From assembly GCF_003570705.1 (NCBI RefSeq), contig NZ_QWVT01000008.1, forward strand, positions 248,001 to 312,000: DNA of 64,000 bases, written 5' to 3'. Origin of the DNA: Mesobacillus zeae. Its GTDB lineage: Bacteria; Bacillota; Bacilli; Bacillales; Cytobacillaceae. Made by a program: the position numbers and the translations under genes. Within the stretch, counting starts at the first letter, position 1; each line of letters starts with the position of its first letter. The notes under the pieces are model-generated. The model was not told the DNA's origin. It searched no databases and saw only the letters and a program-made list of their open reading frames with translations. Shown here in pieces: positions 37,853 to 47,551 of this stretch.

Positions 37853-37883
37853 AAACAGTCCCTCTAATGGAGGGACTGTTTGG
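37853..37883 (+). terminator. Terminator after sucD
   Basis: AAACAGTCCCTC at 37853-37864 pairs perfectly with GAGGGACTGTTT at 37870-37881 around a 5-base loop. The T-tract is short. Confidence 0.75.
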
Positions 37884-37956
37884 CTTGGATAAAAAGGCAT
37901 TGAAGGTATAGATAAGTGGATTCATTCAAGAAAATAGCTTAAATGGAGGCTCCATA

Positions 37957-38805
37957 GTGGAAGAATTGAAAAAAAAGTTAATAAGTCTTGTCCATGTCAA
38001 AGGAGTTGGCTGGAAAACCATTTTACGGATAATGAAAGAAGAAACCGGCCATAACAGCACACCCGGGCATCGCAGCCTCAAACCTGCAGATACTGTAACC
38101 TCAAATACCCTCAGCAATATCCCGCTAAACGAACTCCTCTCCCAATACAGGGAAAAACGTATCAGCGTCATCACTATTTTCGATAAACAATATCCCAAGC
38201 AGCTTAAAACAATTTATCAGCCTCCCTGGGTCCTTTTTGCCAAAGGAGATACAAGCCTGATGGATAGCCCTTTCCTCTTCGGTGTGGTCGGAAGCAGGAA
38301 TGCATCTCCATACGGCAAAAAAGCCATCAATCACCTCCTTCCAAGTCTCATTACAGAGGGTGCAGTGATTGTCAGCGGCCTTGCGAGAGGGATTGACACA
38401 TGTGCTCACACCTCTGCCATCAGCCATGGAGGAAAAACGATAGGTGTAATAGCAGGTGGATTCAGCCATATTTATCCAAAGGAAAATATCAGCCTGGCAG
38501 AATTCATGATGGACCGTCATTTACTGCTTTCCGAATATCCACCTGATGCTAAGCCGGAGAAATGGCATTTTCCACAGCGAAACAGGATTATTAGCGGATT
38601 ATCGAAAGGTGTTATTGTGGTTGAGGCGGGGAAAAAAAGCGGCTCACTGATCACTGCTGATTTTGCCCTTGAGCAAGGGCGAGAGGTTTTTGCCGTCCCG
38701 GGAAGTTTTGAGCATCCCGGCTGTGACGGAACTCATTGGCTGATCAAGCAGGGAGCCAAGCTTGTAATAGAAGCTAATGATATTCTTGAAGAGTTAAGGT
38801 ATTGA
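37957..38805 (+). CDS. dprA: DNA-processing protein DprA (Smf)
   Basis: Loads RecA on incoming single-stranded DNA during natural transformation. 282 residues: N-terminal helical/SAM-like part, then the Rossmann-like DprA domain with GVVGSRNASPYGKKA, SGLARGIDTCAH, GGFSHIYPKEN, FPQRNRIISGLS and GSLITADFALEQGREVFAVPG. GTG start after ATGGAGG at 7 bases. Its presence means at least this piece of the competence machinery is intact. Confidence 0.96.
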   Translation: MEELKKKLISLVHVKGVGWKTILRIMKEETGHNSTPGHRSLKPADTVTSNTLSNIPLNELLSQYREKRISVITIFDKQYPKQLKTIYQPPWVLFAKGDTSLMDSPFLFGVVGSRNASPYGKKAINHLLPSLITEGAVIVSGLARGIDTCAHTSAISHGGKTIGVIAGGFSHIYPKENISLAEFMMDRHLLLSEYPPDAKPEKWHFPQRNRIISGLSKGVIVVEAGKKSGSLITADFALEQGREVFAVPGSFEHPGCDGTHWLIKQGAKLVIEANDILEELRY

Positions 38806-39121
38806 GAAAATAATAATGAATAAACCCTGTTCATCCCAAGGCATTTTACCGAACTTTTACAGCCATTTCTGAGAAATTCCTACAAAATGGTTGAAATTAT
38901 TCTAAAACTGTTATACATTTTGCAACAGGAATAAAAAAAAGGAATATCGGTTTTGTTCTTGGCCGATAACGCACCATTAGCCGGGAAATCCAATCACTTG
39001 CCATTTTTTAAGCATAAAAATCCGTATGTGAAAACGTTTACTTTGCCTGAACGATTGACAATGGGGATGTGCTTACTGAATAATAATGATAATTTGAATC
39101 CCTCTAAGGAGGATAAACTGG
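38806..39121 (+). other. 316-base dprA-topA intergenic region
   Basis: AT-rich and without a clear terminator after dprA. Near its right end are a cre-like sequence (39028-39042) and TTGACA at 39055-39060. The AT-rich candidates for a -10 (around 39080-39086) are 19-20 bases away, so a topA promoter is likely but not well defined. A small open frame running into topA in another phase looks spurious. Confidence 0.4.
39028..39042 (+). promoter_or_regulatory. cre-like sequence upstream of topA
   Basis: GTGAAAACGTTTACT differs from the cre consensus WTGNAANCGNWNNCW only at the first base and has the palindromic AAACGTTT core. It lies 94 bases before the topA ATG and just before a TTGACA. Confidence 0.4.
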
Positions 39122-41197
39122 ATGTCAGATTTTTTAGTCATCGTCGAATCGCCAGCTAAGGCGAAGACGATTGAACGCTATCTTGGAAAAAAATATAAAG
39201 TGAAGGCATCGATGGGGCATGTCCGCGACTTGCCGAAAAGCCAAATGGGTGTCGATGTTGAACACCACTTTGAACCTAAATATATTACTATCCGTGGTAA
39301 AGGCCCAGTATTGAAGGAACTAAAGACAGCAGCGAAAAAAGCGAAGAAAGTCTACCTCGCAGCTGACCCGGATCGCGAAGGGGAAGCCATTGCCTGGCAT
39401 CTCGCACATAGCCTGGGCGTCGATATCAACTCGGATTGCCGTGTTGTTTTCAACGAGATAACAAAGGATGCAATAAAGGAGTCATTTAAGAGTCCCCGTC
39501 CAATTAATACAGATTTGGTGGATGCACAGCAGGCGCGCCGGATTCTTGATCGGCTTGTAGGTTACAATATAAGCCCTCTTCTTTGGAAAAAAGTGAAAAA
39601 GGGTTTGAGTGCAGGGCGGGTTCAATCTGTTGCTTTGAAGCTGATCATTGACCGGGAAAAAGAAATCCAAGTTTTTGAGCCGGAAGAGTACTGGACTATT
39701 GGCGCAGAATTCATGAAGGGTAAAGCTGCTTTTGAAGCCAGCTTCTATGGACTGGATGGAGAAAAGGTTGAGCTGAAGGCGGAGAAGGATGTTGAAATGG
39801 TCCTGAACCGCGTGAAAGGCAACGAATTTACTGTTGCGTCTGTGACAAAGAAGGAGCGGAAACGACATGCGGCCCTACCGTTCATAACATCTTCGCTCCA
39901 GCAGGAAGCAGCAAGGAAATTAAATTTCCGTGCGAAAAAGACAATGATGCTTGCTCAGCAACTCTATGAGGGAATTGACCTTGGAAAAGAAGGAACCGTT
40001 GGTTTAATCACTTATATGAGAACGGACTCTACTAGGATTTCAGATATTGCGCGTACTGAAGCGAAAACTTATATCGAAGCTGAATACGGTAAAGAATACC
40101 TGCAGACGGAAGCACGGAAAGAAAAAAAGAAAGGCAATACCCAGGATGCCCATGAAGCCATCCGCCCGACTGGTATCATGCGTGAACCAAACAGCCTCAA
40201 GGAATACTTGGGGAGGGACCAGTTCAGACTCTACAAGTTGATTTGGGAACGGTTCATTGCCAGCCAGATGGCACCGGCAGTCATGGACACAATGAGTGTT
40301 GATCTGGAGAATTCCGGAGTTCTTTTCAGGGCAACTGGCTCGAAAATAAAATTCCCGGGATTCATGAAAGTGTATGTGGAAAGCAGCGATGACCAGGTTG
40401 AAGAGAAAGACAAGATGCTCCCTGATCTCCATGAAGGCGATAAGGCTCTGAAGAAGGACATTGAACCAAAACAGCACTTCACACAGCCGCTGCCCCGCTA
40501 TACAGAAGCAAGGCTGGTGCGAACTCTGGAAGAACTGGGAATAGGTAGGCCTTCAACCTACGCACCGACGCTTGATACAATCCAGAAACGCGGTTATGTC
40601 AGCCTTGATAATAAGCGTTTTGTCCCGACAGAACTTGGTGAAATTGTTCATACACTCATCCTGGAGTTTTTCCCAGATATCCTAGATGTTGCTTTTACGG
40701 CAAAGATGGAACAGGACCTTGATGACATTGAAGATGGCAAAGTCGCCTGGGTGAGAGTAATTGAGGGCTTTTACAATGACTTCGAGAAACACCTTGAAAA
40801 AGCAGAACAGGAAATGCAGCATGTTGAGATCAAGGATGAACCTGCAGGGGAAGATTGTGAACAGTGCGGTAATCCTATGGTCTTCAAAATGGGGAGATAC
40901 GGCAAATTTATGGCATGCAGCAATTTTCCGGATTGCAGGAATACGAAAGCAATCGTTAAGGAAATCGGTGTGAAATGTCCGAAATGCTCCGAAGGAAATA
41001 TTATCGAGCGAAAGAGTAAAAAACGCCGTATTTTTTATGGCTGCGACCGTTTTCCTGAATGTGATTTTCTTTCATGGGATAAGCCGATTGCACGGAGCTG
41101 TCCAAAGTGCGACCACTTGCTTGTTGAGAAGAAACTCAAAAAAGGAATCCAGGTTAGCTGCACCGAATGTGACTATAAAGAGGCGCCTCAAAGCTAA
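39122..41197 (+). CDS. topA: DNA topoisomerase I
   Basis: Relaxes negative supercoils. 691 residues, equal to B. subtilis TopA. Toprim domain at the N-terminus ([32 protein letters not shown]), active-site Tyr298 in [13 protein letters not shown], and three C-terminal Cys4 zinc ribbons (CEQCG...[10 protein letters not shown]...; CPKCDHLL...CTEC). AAGGAGG lies about 10 bases before the ATG. Terminator right after the stop. Confidence 0.98.
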   Translation: MSDFLVIVESPAKAKTIERYLGKKYKVKASMGHVRDLPKSQMGVDVEHHFEPKYITIRGKGPVLKELKTAAKKAKKVYLAADPDREGEAIAWHLAHSLGVDINSDCRVVFNEITKDAIKESFKSPRPINTDLVDAQQARRILDRLVGYNISPLLWKKVKKGLSAGRVQSVALKLIIDREKEIQVFEPEEYWTIGAEFMKGKAAFEASFYGLDGEKVELKAEKDVEMVLNRVKGNEFTVASVTKKERKRHAALPFITSSLQQEAARKLNFRAKKTMMLAQQLYEGIDLGKEGTVGLITYMRTDSTRISDIARTEAKTYIEAEYGKEYLQTEARKEKKKGNTQDAHEAIRPTGIMREPNSLKEYLGRDQFRLYKLIWERFIASQMAPAVMDTMSVDLENSGVLFRATGSKIKFPGFMKVYVESSDDQVEEKDKMLPDLHEGDKALKKDIEPKQHFTQPLPRYTEARLVRTLEELGIGRPSTYAPTLDTIQKRGYVSLDNKRFVPTELGEIVHTLILEFFPDILDVAFTAKMEQDLDDIEDGKVAWVRVIEGFYNDFEKHLEKAEQEMQHVEIKDEPAGEDCEQCGNPMVFKMGRYGKFMACSNFPDCRNTKAIVKEIGVKCPKCSEGNIIERKSKKRRIFYGCDRFPECDFLSWDKPIARSCPKCDHLLVEKKLKKGIQVSCTECDYKEAPQS

Positions 41198-41225
41198 GAG
41201 TGAGCAAACTGCTCACTCTTTTGCA
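41196..41225 (+). terminator. Terminator after topA
   Basis: AAGAGTGAGC at 41196-41205 pairs with GCTCACTCTT at 41211-41220, loop AAACT, then TTTT. The stem starts in the stop codon. Confidence 0.9.
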
Positions 41226-41325
41226 TTGAGCGCCAGGAAAAAGAGCCTTGAAACTTTTTTCTTTTCGTTTCGTATGGTAAAGTGCAATAGGAAAGTTTAA
41301 TGGGTAAAATAGAAAAGCGAAGTTC

Positions 41326-41440
41326 ACTAGAAGCTAGGCGCAGGCCGACTAAAATCGCCACTTCCTGCGGCAACGTCGGCACTAGGACTTCCTATCCGTC
41401 GCAGCTAGACAAAGGAAAGTAAAAGCGCCCTTGGCGCTGA
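41326..41440 (+). repeat. Structured GC-rich intergenic element before trmFO
   Basis: More GC-rich than its flanks and full of inverted repeats: GCCGAC 41344-41349 with GTCGGC 41375-41380, CTAG 41334-41337 with CTAG 41382-41385, and AGCGCC 41424-41429 with GGCGCT 41433-41438 close to the trmFO ribosome site. It resembles in character, but does not clearly align with, the two repeat families elsewhere in the window. Confidence 0.5.
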
Positions 41441-41462
41441 TGAAAATATTGGAGGATCGAAA

Positions 41463-42770
41463 ATGAATGATGTAACTGTAACTGTCGTAGGAGCCGGGCT
41501 TGCTGGTAGTGAAGCAGCCTGGCAGCTGGCGAAAAGGGGAATTAAAGTTAGATTGTATGAAATGAGGCCTGTGAAACAGACGCCCGCCCATCATACTGAT
41601 AAATTTGCCGAGCTTGTCTGCAGCAATTCGTTAAGAGCCAATACGCTTACCAATGCCGTCGGTGTATTAAAGGAAGAAATGCGCAGGCTGGATTCAGTTA
41701 TTATTGATTCTGCTGATGCCTGCTCGGTTCCTGCAGGCGGAGCGCTTGCGGTCGACAGGCATGAGTTTGCGGCAAAAGTGACAGAGATGGTCAAAGGCCA
41801 TCCGAATGTTACTGTAATAAATGAAGAAATAACTGAAATACCAGAGGTGCCGACAGTTATTGCAACAGGGCCGCTGACAAGCGAAGGGCTCAGCATGCAG
41901 CTGAAAGAGCTTACCGGGGAAGATTATCTCTATTTCTATGATGCTGCAGCACCCATTCTGGAAAAAGAGAGCATCGACATGGACAAGGTTTATTTAAAAT
42001 CCAGGTATGATAAGGGAGAAGCTGCTTATTTGAACTGTCCGATGACAGAAGAAGAATTCAACCGGTTTTATGATGCACTCATTACTGCCGAGACGGTTCC
42101 GGTAAAGGAATTTGAAAAAGAGGTCTTTTTTGAAGGCTGCATGCCGATAGAAGTCATGGCAAGCCGCGGAAAGAAGACAATGCTTTTTGGCCCGATGAAG
42201 CCGGTAGGCCTTGAAGATCCTAAAACAGGAAAACGTCCGTTTGCTGTCGTACAGTTAAGGCAGGACGATGCTGCGGGCACACTTTACAATATTGTTGGTT
42301 TTCAGACACATTTGAAATGGGGACCGCAAAAAGAAGTGATCAGGTTAATCCCGGGCTTAGAAAACGCTGAAATCGTACGTTACGGAGTTATGCACCGAAA
42401 TACGTTCATTAATTCTCCAAAGGTGCTGAAAGCAACCTATCAATTCAAAAACAGAGAGGATCTCTTTTTTGCTGGCCAGATGACTGGCGTTGAGGGGTAT
42501 GTTGAATCCGCAGCAAGCGGTTTGATTGCAGGCATTAATGCTGCAAAGGTCGCAATGGGTAAAGAACCGCTGGAGTTTCCTGCTGAGACTGCAATGGGCA
42601 GTATGGCACGATATATTACTGAAGCCAATTCGAAAAGTTTTCAGCCGATGAATGCCAACTTTGGTCTTTTTCCCGATTTGCCTGTAAAGATTAAGGGAAA
42701 GCAGGAAAGAAATGAAAGCCACGCATCCAGGGCACTGGAAACAATTCAGAACTTTGTGAAAAATTTGTAA
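41463..42770 (+). CDS. trmFO: Folate/FAD-dependent tRNA m5U54 methyltransferase TrmFO (Gid)
   Basis: Forms ribothymidine at tRNA position 54 using methylene-tetrahydrofolate. 435 residues, the B. subtilis length, with the FAD loop [16 protein letters not shown], an active-site region containing CSNSLR, and [19 protein letters not shown] (41451-41455) precedes the ATG. First gene of the trmFO-xerC-hslVU-codY block. Confidence 0.97.
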   Translation: MNDVTVTVVGAGLAGSEAAWQLAKRGIKVRLYEMRPVKQTPAHHTDKFAELVCSNSLRANTLTNAVGVLKEEMRRLDSVIIDSADACSVPAGGALAVDRHEFAAKVTEMVKGHPNVTVINEEITEIPEVPTVIATGPLTSEGLSMQLKELTGEDYLYFYDAAAPILEKESIDMDKVYLKSRYDKGEAAYLNCPMTEEEFNRFYDALITAETVPVKEFEKEVFFEGCMPIEVMASRGKKTMLFGPMKPVGLEDPKTGKRPFAVVQLRQDDAAGTLYNIVGFQTHLKWGPQKEVIRLIPGLENAEIVRYGVMHRNTFINSPKVLKATYQFKNREDLFFAGQMTGVEGYVESAASGLIAGINAAKVAMGKEPLEFPAETAMGSMARYITEANSKSFQPMNANFGLFPDLPVKIKGKQERNESHASRALETIQNFVKNL

Positions 42771-42832
42771 ATGCTGTTGCGAGGGCTGCTGTAATATGAT
42801 ACTATTTAGTAGCCCTTGTGAGGTGAGCGATA

Positions 42833-43735
42833 ATGACAGCAGATGTGAACATTTCATTAACTTTATTTATTGAATATTTACAAATAGAAAAAAACTATTC
42901 ACAATATACAATTGAGCATTATCACCGTGATATTAGTGACTTTTTTATGTTCATGTCTGAGCAAGCAATTTCTGGTATTGAAGAGGTTCAATACTCGGAT
43001 GCAAGGGTCTACCTGACAAGGCTCCATGAAAATCGGCTGTCCAGGAAGACAGTAGCACGAAAGATTTCCTGTCTCCGTAGCTTTTATAAATTCCTTCTAC
43101 GGGAGAACCTGGCTAACGATAACCCTTTTTCGCTCGTTTCAATCCCTAAGGCGGAAAAAAGGCTGCCGGGTTTCTTTTATGAACAGGAACTTCAGCTGAT
43201 TTTTGAAGCTTGCGAAACAAATACGCCGCTTGGTATAAGGAATCTGGCTATTCTTGAATTGCTGTATGGCACTGGAATACGGGTGGGCGAATGTGTTAAA
43301 ATCCGCCTGTCAGACCTTGATTTTCATCTGTCCACTGTTTTAGTACATGGTAAGCGGAACAAAGAAAGATATGTTCCATTTGGCAGCTTTGCGCATGATG
43401 CCCTCGAGCAATACATACAAAAAGCTAGAGCAGAGCTGTTGAAAGGCAAAGAGGACCATGGTTGGTTATTTGTTAATTTTCGCGGAGGACCCCTGACTGA
43501 CAGGGGCATACGTGAAATATTAAACAAGCTCGTTGAAAAATCTGCACTTACCGGGAAAATTCACCCCCATAAGCTTCGGCATACTTTTGCTACACACTTG
43601 CTGAGCAACGGGGCAGACATGAGAACTGTCCAGGAACTTCTGGGACACTCTTTTCTATCTTCAACCCAGGTGTATACCCATGTAACAAACGAACATTTAC
43701 GGAATACCTATCGATCCCATCATCCCAGGGCATAG
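42833..43735 (+). CDS. xerC: Tyrosine recombinase XerC (CodV)
   Basis: Resolves chromosome dimers at dif with RipX/XerD. 300 residues: N-terminal core-binding SAM-like domain, then the catalytic domain with Arg in GTGIRVGE, Lys in HGKRNKERYVP, His-xx-Arg in HPHKLRHTFATHLL, His in LLGHSFLSSTQ and the nucleophile Tyr281 in VYTHVT. GAGGTGAG precedes the ATG. It is the housekeeping enzyme, not a mobile-element integrase: it is embedded in the conserved codV-clpQ-clpY-codY operon. Confidence 0.96.
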   Translation: MTADVNISLTLFIEYLQIEKNYSQYTIEHYHRDISDFFMFMSEQAISGIEEVQYSDARVYLTRLHENRLSRKTVARKISCLRSFYKFLLRENLANDNPFSLVSIPKAEKRLPGFFYEQELQLIFEACETNTPLGIRNLAILELLYGTGIRVGECVKIRLSDLDFHLSTVLVHGKRNKERYVPFGSFAHDALEQYIQKARAELLKGKEDHGWLFVNFRGGPLTDRGIREILNKLVEKSALTGKIHPHKLRHTFATHLLSNGADMRTVQELLGHSFLSSTQVYTHVTNEHLRNTYRSHHPRA

Positions 43736-43755
43736 TTCCGAAGGAGGTTAAATGA

Positions 43756-44298
43756 ATGTCGCAATTTCATGCAACTACGATATTTGCCGTACACCATAAC
43801 GGCGAGTGCGCAATGGCAGGTGACGGACAGGTTACATTCGGGAACGCAGTTGTGATGAAACACACTGCACGCAAGGTTAGGAAACTGTTTAATGGTAAAG
43901 TAATCGCAGGGTTTGCGGGCTCTGTGGCAGATGCGTTTACTTTATTTGAAATGTTCGAAGGGAAGCTTGAGGAATATAACGGCAATCTTCAGCGGGCAGC
44001 TGTGGAGCTTGCAAAGCAGTGGAGAAGTGACAAGATGCTCAGGCAGCTTGAAGCCATGCTGATTGTTATGGATAAGGAGAATATGCTTCTTGTTTCGGGA
44101 ACTGGCGAAGTGATCGAACCGGATGACGGAATTCTCTCCATTGGGTCAGGCGGAAATTACGCCCTATCAGCAGGCCGTGCTTTGAAACAATATTCAGGCA
44201 ACCAGCTAACAGCTAAAGAAATTGCGGGTGCAGCCTTAAAAATCGCGGCAGACATCTGTGTCTACACTAACACAAACATCATTGTGGAAGAACTTTAA
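43756..44298 (+). CDS. hslV: ATP-dependent protease peptidase subunit HslV (ClpQ)
   Basis: Proteasome-like peptidase chamber. 180 residues with [37 protein letters not shown] and [14 protein letters not shown]. As in B. subtilis, the residue after Met is Ser (MSQFHATT) rather than having an N-terminal Thr at the usual place, so a Ser nucleophile is expected. AAGGAGG lies 8 bases before ATG 43756. Partner ATPase HslU follows. Confidence 0.95.
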   Translation: MSQFHATTIFAVHHNGECAMAGDGQVTFGNAVVMKHTARKVRKLFNGKVIAGFAGSVADAFTLFEMFEGKLEEYNGNLQRAAVELAKQWRSDKMLRQLEAMLIVMDKENMLLVSGTGEVIEPDDGILSIGSGGNYALSAGRALKQYSGNQLTAKEIAGAALKIAADICVYTNTNIIVEEL

Positions 44299-44318
44299 CG
44301 AAAAGGGGGCTTATGGGC

Positions 44319-45722
44319 ATGAAAGATACAGGCAACTTGACTCCAAGGCAGATTGTTGAACGCCTTGACCAGTATATTATTGGGCAGAGAGATGCGAAAA
44401 AAGCAGTAGCGGTAGCATTGAGAAACCGGTATAGGCGAAGCCTGCTTCCGGATCGTTTAAAGGATGAAATCATCCCTAAAAACATTTTGATGATTGGTCC
44501 AACTGGCGTTGGGAAGACAGAAATTGCCAGGCGGATTGCCAAGCTTGTAAGAGCACCGTTTGTTAAAGTAGAAGCTACTAAGTTCACAGAGGTTGGTTAT
44601 GTAGGCCGTGATGTGGAATCAATGGTCCGTGATTTGACAGAAACTTCTGTCCGCCTTGTAAAAGAAGAAAAGATGCAGGACGTCAAGGAAAGGGCCGAGG
44701 GTAATGCCAACCGCCGGCTTGTGGAACTTCTGGTGCCGTCATCGAAAAAACATGGGTATAAAAACCCTCTGGATATGCTTTTCGGCGGCAGCAACAGCCA
44801 GCAGGAACAGGAACCTGAATCTGCTGAGGAAAGCAATTTAGTCGATAGGCGCAAATCTGTCGAGCAAAAGCTTTCCCAAGGCGAGCTTGAGGAAGAATTG
44901 GTTACCATCGAAGTCGAAGAGCAGGCACCTTCCATGTTCGATATGCTCCAAGGATCAGGAATGGAGCAGATGGGCATGAACATGCAGGATGCTCTGGGTG
45001 GCCTTATTCCAAAAAAACGAAAAAAACGTAAGCTTAAGGTGAAGGAAGCGCGTAAGGTACTTGCGATGGAAGAAGCGCAGAAACTGATCGACATGGATGA
45101 AGTATCCCAGGAAGCAGTTTATCGAACTGAACAGACAGGAATCATTTTTATCGATGAAATTGACAAAATCGCCAGTAAAAATTCCGGAGGGTCTTCAGCA
45201 GATGTTTCAAGGGAGGGCGTACAACGTGATATTCTTCCGATTGTGGAAGGATCCACTGTTGTTACGAAGCATGGTGCAGTTAAGACCGACCACATTCTCT
45301 TTATTGCCGCAGGCGCATTCCATATCGCTAAACCATCAGATTTGATTCCGGAACTTCAGGGCCGTTTCCCAATCCGGGTTGAATTGACAAAATTGACTGT
45401 AGAGGATTTTTACAGAATTCTAGTAGAGCCTGATAATGCTCTCACGAAACAATATGAAGCATTATTAGAAACTGAAGGTATACAAATTGAATTTTCTGAC
45501 GAAGCTATTCGTAAGATTGCTGAAGTGGCATATGAAGTCAACCAGAATACTGACAATATTGGCGCACGCCGCCTTCATACCATCCTGGAAAAATTGCTTG
45601 AAGACCTCAGCTTTGAGGCCCCTGACATTACTCTTGATAAAGTTGCCATCACGCCACAGTATGTGGAAGAGAAGCTTGGTGCCATATCCCGTAACAAAGA
45701 TTTGAGCAGGTTCATTCTGTAA
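44319..45722 (+). CDS. hslU: HslUV protease ATPase subunit HslU (ClpY)
   Basis: AAA+ unfoldase that feeds HslV. 467 residues: Walker [10 protein letters not shown] from residue 60, the long insertion (I) domain at about 110-235 ending near [16 protein letters not shown], Walker [10 protein letters not shown], and sensor/C-terminal domain ending in DLSRFIL, whose last residues dock on HslV. ATG 44319 has AAAAGGGGG nine bases upstream and gives the B. subtilis length; ATG 44313 is too close to it. Confidence 0.96.
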   Translation: MKDTGNLTPRQIVERLDQYIIGQRDAKKAVAVALRNRYRRSLLPDRLKDEIIPKNILMIGPTGVGKTEIARRIAKLVRAPFVKVEATKFTEVGYVGRDVESMVRDLTETSVRLVKEEKMQDVKERAEGNANRRLVELLVPSSKKHGYKNPLDMLFGGSNSQQEQEPESAEESNLVDRRKSVEQKLSQGELEEELVTIEVEEQAPSMFDMLQGSGMEQMGMNMQDALGGLIPKKRKKRKLKVKEARKVLAMEEAQKLIDMDEVSQEAVYRTEQTGIIFIDEIDKIASKNSGGSSADVSREGVQRDILPIVEGSTVVTKHGAVKTDHILFIAAGAFHIAKPSDLIPELQGRFPIRVELTKLTVEDFYRILVEPDNALTKQYEALLETEGIQIEFSDEAIRKIAEVAYEVNQNTDNIGARRLHTILEKLLEDLSFEAPDITLDKVAITPQYVEEKLGAISRNKDLSRFIL

Positions 45723-45737
45723 TTTTAGCTGTTTTAA

Positions 45738-45779
45738 CGGCAGGGCATCAGGGTAGAGAGGTAAAGGACCCTTCTGCCG
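45738..45779 (+). other. Imperfect stem-loop between hslU and codY
   Basis: CGGCAG at 45738-45743 pairs with CTGCCG at 45774-45779, and within it AGGGT 45750-45754 with ACCCT 45768-45772. No T-tract. It could attenuate or process the mRNA between hslU and codY, or be incidental. Confidence 0.35.
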
Positions 45780-45862
45780 GATATTATATGATTTCATTTC
45801 ACTCACAAATAACTTCACAACAAGGTATATTTTATTGCTGTTGCAATTAGGAGGAAGAATCA

Positions 45863-46642
45863 ATGGATTTACTTACAAAAACTAGAAAAATTAATGCTAT
45901 GCTGCAAAAAGCAGCCGGAAAGCCAGTTAACTTTAAGGAAATGGCTGAAACACTTAGTGACGTCATTGAAGCAAACACATTTGTAGTCAGCCGCCGCGGA
46001 AAGCTGCTTGGATTTGCGATCAATCAGCAAATCGAAAATGAGCGGATGAAAAAAATGCTTGAGGACCGCCAGTTCCCTGAAGAATATACAAAGAGTCTTT
46101 TCAACATTCAGGAAACATCTTCAAACCTTGATGTCGAAAGCGATTATACAGCTTTCCCTGTAGAAAACCGTGATTTGTTTAAAACAGGTTTGACAACTAT
46201 CGTTCCAATCATCGGTGGAGGAGAAAGGCTTGGAACATTAATACTTGCACGTGTGCAAGAGCAGTTCCATGATGATGATTTAATCCTCGGCGAGTATGGC
46301 GCAACTGTTGTCGGCATGGAGATCCTCCGTGAGAAAGCAGAAGAAATTGAAGATGAAGCAAGAAGCAAAGCTGTCGTACAGATGGCCATCAGCTCCCTTT
46401 CATATAGCGAACTTGAAGCGATTGAGCACATTTTCGAAGAACTTAATGGCAAGGAAGGACTTCTGGTTGCTTCTAAAATTGCCGATCGTGTAGGCATCAC
46501 TCGTTCTGTAATTGTCAATGCGCTGCGCAAGCTGGAAAGTGCCGGTGTCATTGAATCTCGTTCCCTTGGAATGAAAGGTACTTATATTAAAGTGTTAAAT
46601 GATAAGTTCCTTAATGAATTGGAAAAATTAAAATCGAATTAA
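45863..46642 (+). CDS. codY: GTP- and branched-chain-amino-acid-sensing global repressor CodY
   Basis: Nutrient-status regulator of amino-acid metabolism, motility and competence. 259 residues, the B. subtilis length: N-terminal GAF domain (about 1-155) that binds Ile/Leu/Val, and a C-terminal winged helix with [21 protein letters not shown]. The latter contains the recognition helix at about 203-222. AGGAGG precedes the ATG by about 8 bases. In B. subtilis CodY represses the fla/che promoter that lies just downstream, so the adjacency may be functional. Confidence 0.98.
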   Translation: MDLLTKTRKINAMLQKAAGKPVNFKEMAETLSDVIEANTFVVSRRGKLLGFAINQQIENERMKKMLEDRQFPEEYTKSLFNIQETSSNLDVESDYTAFPVENRDLFKTGLTTIVPIIGGGERLGTLILARVQEQFHDDDLILGEYGATVVGMEILREKAEEIEDEARSKAVVQMAISSLSYSELEAIEHIFEELNGKEGLLVASKIADRVGITRSVIVNALRKLESAGVIESRSLGMKGTYIKVLNDKFLNELEKLKSN

Positions 46643-46651
46643 TAATGAAGT

Positions 46652-46681
46652 TAGCCCGCTCTTTGAGCGGGCTATTTTTTG
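46652..46681 (+). terminator. Terminator after codY
   Basis: TAGCCCGCTC at 46652-46661, loop TTT, GAGCGGGCTA at 46665-46674, then six T. A strong terminator that separates codY from the flagellar operon. Confidence 0.96.
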
Positions 46682-46724
46682 TTTAAAGATAATAGAGTGT
46701 ATAATTTTAGATTTTGATAAGCGG

Positions 46725-46862
46725 CCAGTGTCATCAGGACTTCGCCCACTTACATACTAAGAAGTGCAGGCGTCCCTGCCTTGATGGTAAAATCCACCAT
46801 TGGATTGCTTGCGCTATTCGTGTTGTCTAGATCGAGCCCCTGTGAAAGGCGCTTCCGCTTTT
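46725..46862 (+). repeat. Intergenic repeat, family 2, copy D1 (divergent), joined to a family 1 remnant
   Basis: The left part (GGACTTCGCCCACTTAC..., then ATTGGATTGCTTGCGCTATTCGTGTT) aligns with 54655-54750. From 46823 a TTGTCTAG start motif is joined directly to GCCCCTGTGAAAGGCGCTTCC-like end sequence (46838-46858), i.e. a family 1 unit with its middle deleted. No coding potential seen. Confidence 0.6.
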
Positions 46863-46864
46863 TA

Positions 46865-47036
46865 TTGTCCAGCTGCAACGCCCAGCGAGCGCCTAGTGAC
46901 TTCGCTCATTTTCCTAAGCACAGGACGTGCGCGCCCTTCGTTATAAGTTAACATCGAATCGACCCGCTCTCCGTGTTTCCTTTATCTTATTCGGTTGGCT
47001 TCAGTCCATACGTCGCTGAACGGGCGCTTCCAATTT
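46865..47036 (+). repeat. Intergenic repeat, family 2, copy D2
   Basis: Starts with TTGTCCAGCTGCAACGCC (46865-46882) and ends with GGGCGCTTCC (47022-47031) plus T-rich sequence. It shares an exact 21-base block at 46918-46938 with 54683-54703 and an exact 16-base block at 46972-46987 with 54742-54757, with alignable sequence between. Confidence 0.8.
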
Positions 47037-47042
47037 TTCTTA

Positions 47043-47167
47043 TTGTCCAGCTACGGCGCCTAGGGTCTCGAGTCATAAGCCAATCCGTCAAGAATATCAA
47101 AGAGCGAGCTTCTCGCTGGCTCGTCTTATGCTTGTCGCCTCTGAGCAAGGTGCTTCCACTTTTTCTA
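47043..47167 (+). repeat. Structured intergenic repeat, family 1, copy B (+ orientation)
   Basis: Same architecture as copy A at 28565-28682: CATAAG 47074-47079 pairs with CTTATG 47125-47130, an inner hairpin AGCGAG 47103-47108 with CTCGCT 47112-47117, and outer GGCGCC/GGTGCT edges. It starts with TTGTCCAGC at 47043 and ends GTGCTTCCACTTTTT. Confidence 0.8.
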
Positions 47168-47343
47168 TTTCAATAGGAGGTATAAATGTAAAATGATTAA
47201 TAAAAAAATTTCGAATAAGGAATTATGACAAAAATGTTACAAAAAGGAATATATAGGATGCCGAAAAAGGTAGAAATGGGCATATGTGAGAAAAGTTAGT
47301 CGATAGTATTAAAGTACCGTTGATATAAAAAGGAAGGATTGAA

Positions 47344-47511
47344 ATGACTAAAAAAGACACCCGAATGCGGGAGTTATATAGGTATATAGTATTGGTGATT
47401 GGGAAATTATGCCCGTTAAAGGAAGGTATATCCAATAGGGATGCGGGAAAAAGAGTGGGTGAGTCTTTTGAACTAAAAAATAAAATGAGTATAAGGCACG
47501 AGGGAAAATAA
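47344..47511 (+). CDS. Hypothetical 55-residue protein upstream of flgB
   Basis: An open frame of 55 codons starting with ATG after AGGAAGG (47331-47337, 6-base spacing). The product starts MTKKDTRMRELYRYI, is basic, and has a short hydrophobic patch (YIVLVIGKL) too short for a confident membrane helix. I do not recognise the family. It sits in the AT-rich 450 bases between the repeat cluster and the flgB promoter, where no other gene exists. It may be a real small protein, a decayed gene or chance; the ribosome site is the main support. Confidence 0.35.
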   Translation: MTKKDTRMRELYRYIVLVIGKLCPLKEGISNRDAGKRVGESFELKNKMSIRHEGK

Positions 47512-47522
47512 TAGAAAGAACA

Positions 47523-47551
47523 TAGACAGATTATTGCAGATTCATTACAAT
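47523..47551 (+). promoter_or_regulatory. Sigma-A promoter for the fla/che operon
   Basis: TAGACA at 47523-47528 and TACAAT at 47546-47551 with a 17-base spacer, 69 bases before the flgB start. I looked for a sigma-D-type promoter (TAAA, then GCCGATAT) in the same region and did not find a convincing one. Confidence 0.65.

Noticed and set aside
38953-39159. 68-codon open frame crossing the topA start
   Set aside because: No ribosome site, overlaps the strongly supported topA N-terminus in another frame and covers promoter-like sequence; probably chance.
42833-43735. Tyrosine recombinase as a sign of a mobile element
   Set aside because: It is the housekeeping XerC/CodV by length, motif set and its place in the conserved codV-clpQ-clpY-codY operon; no attachment sites or cargo genes flank it.
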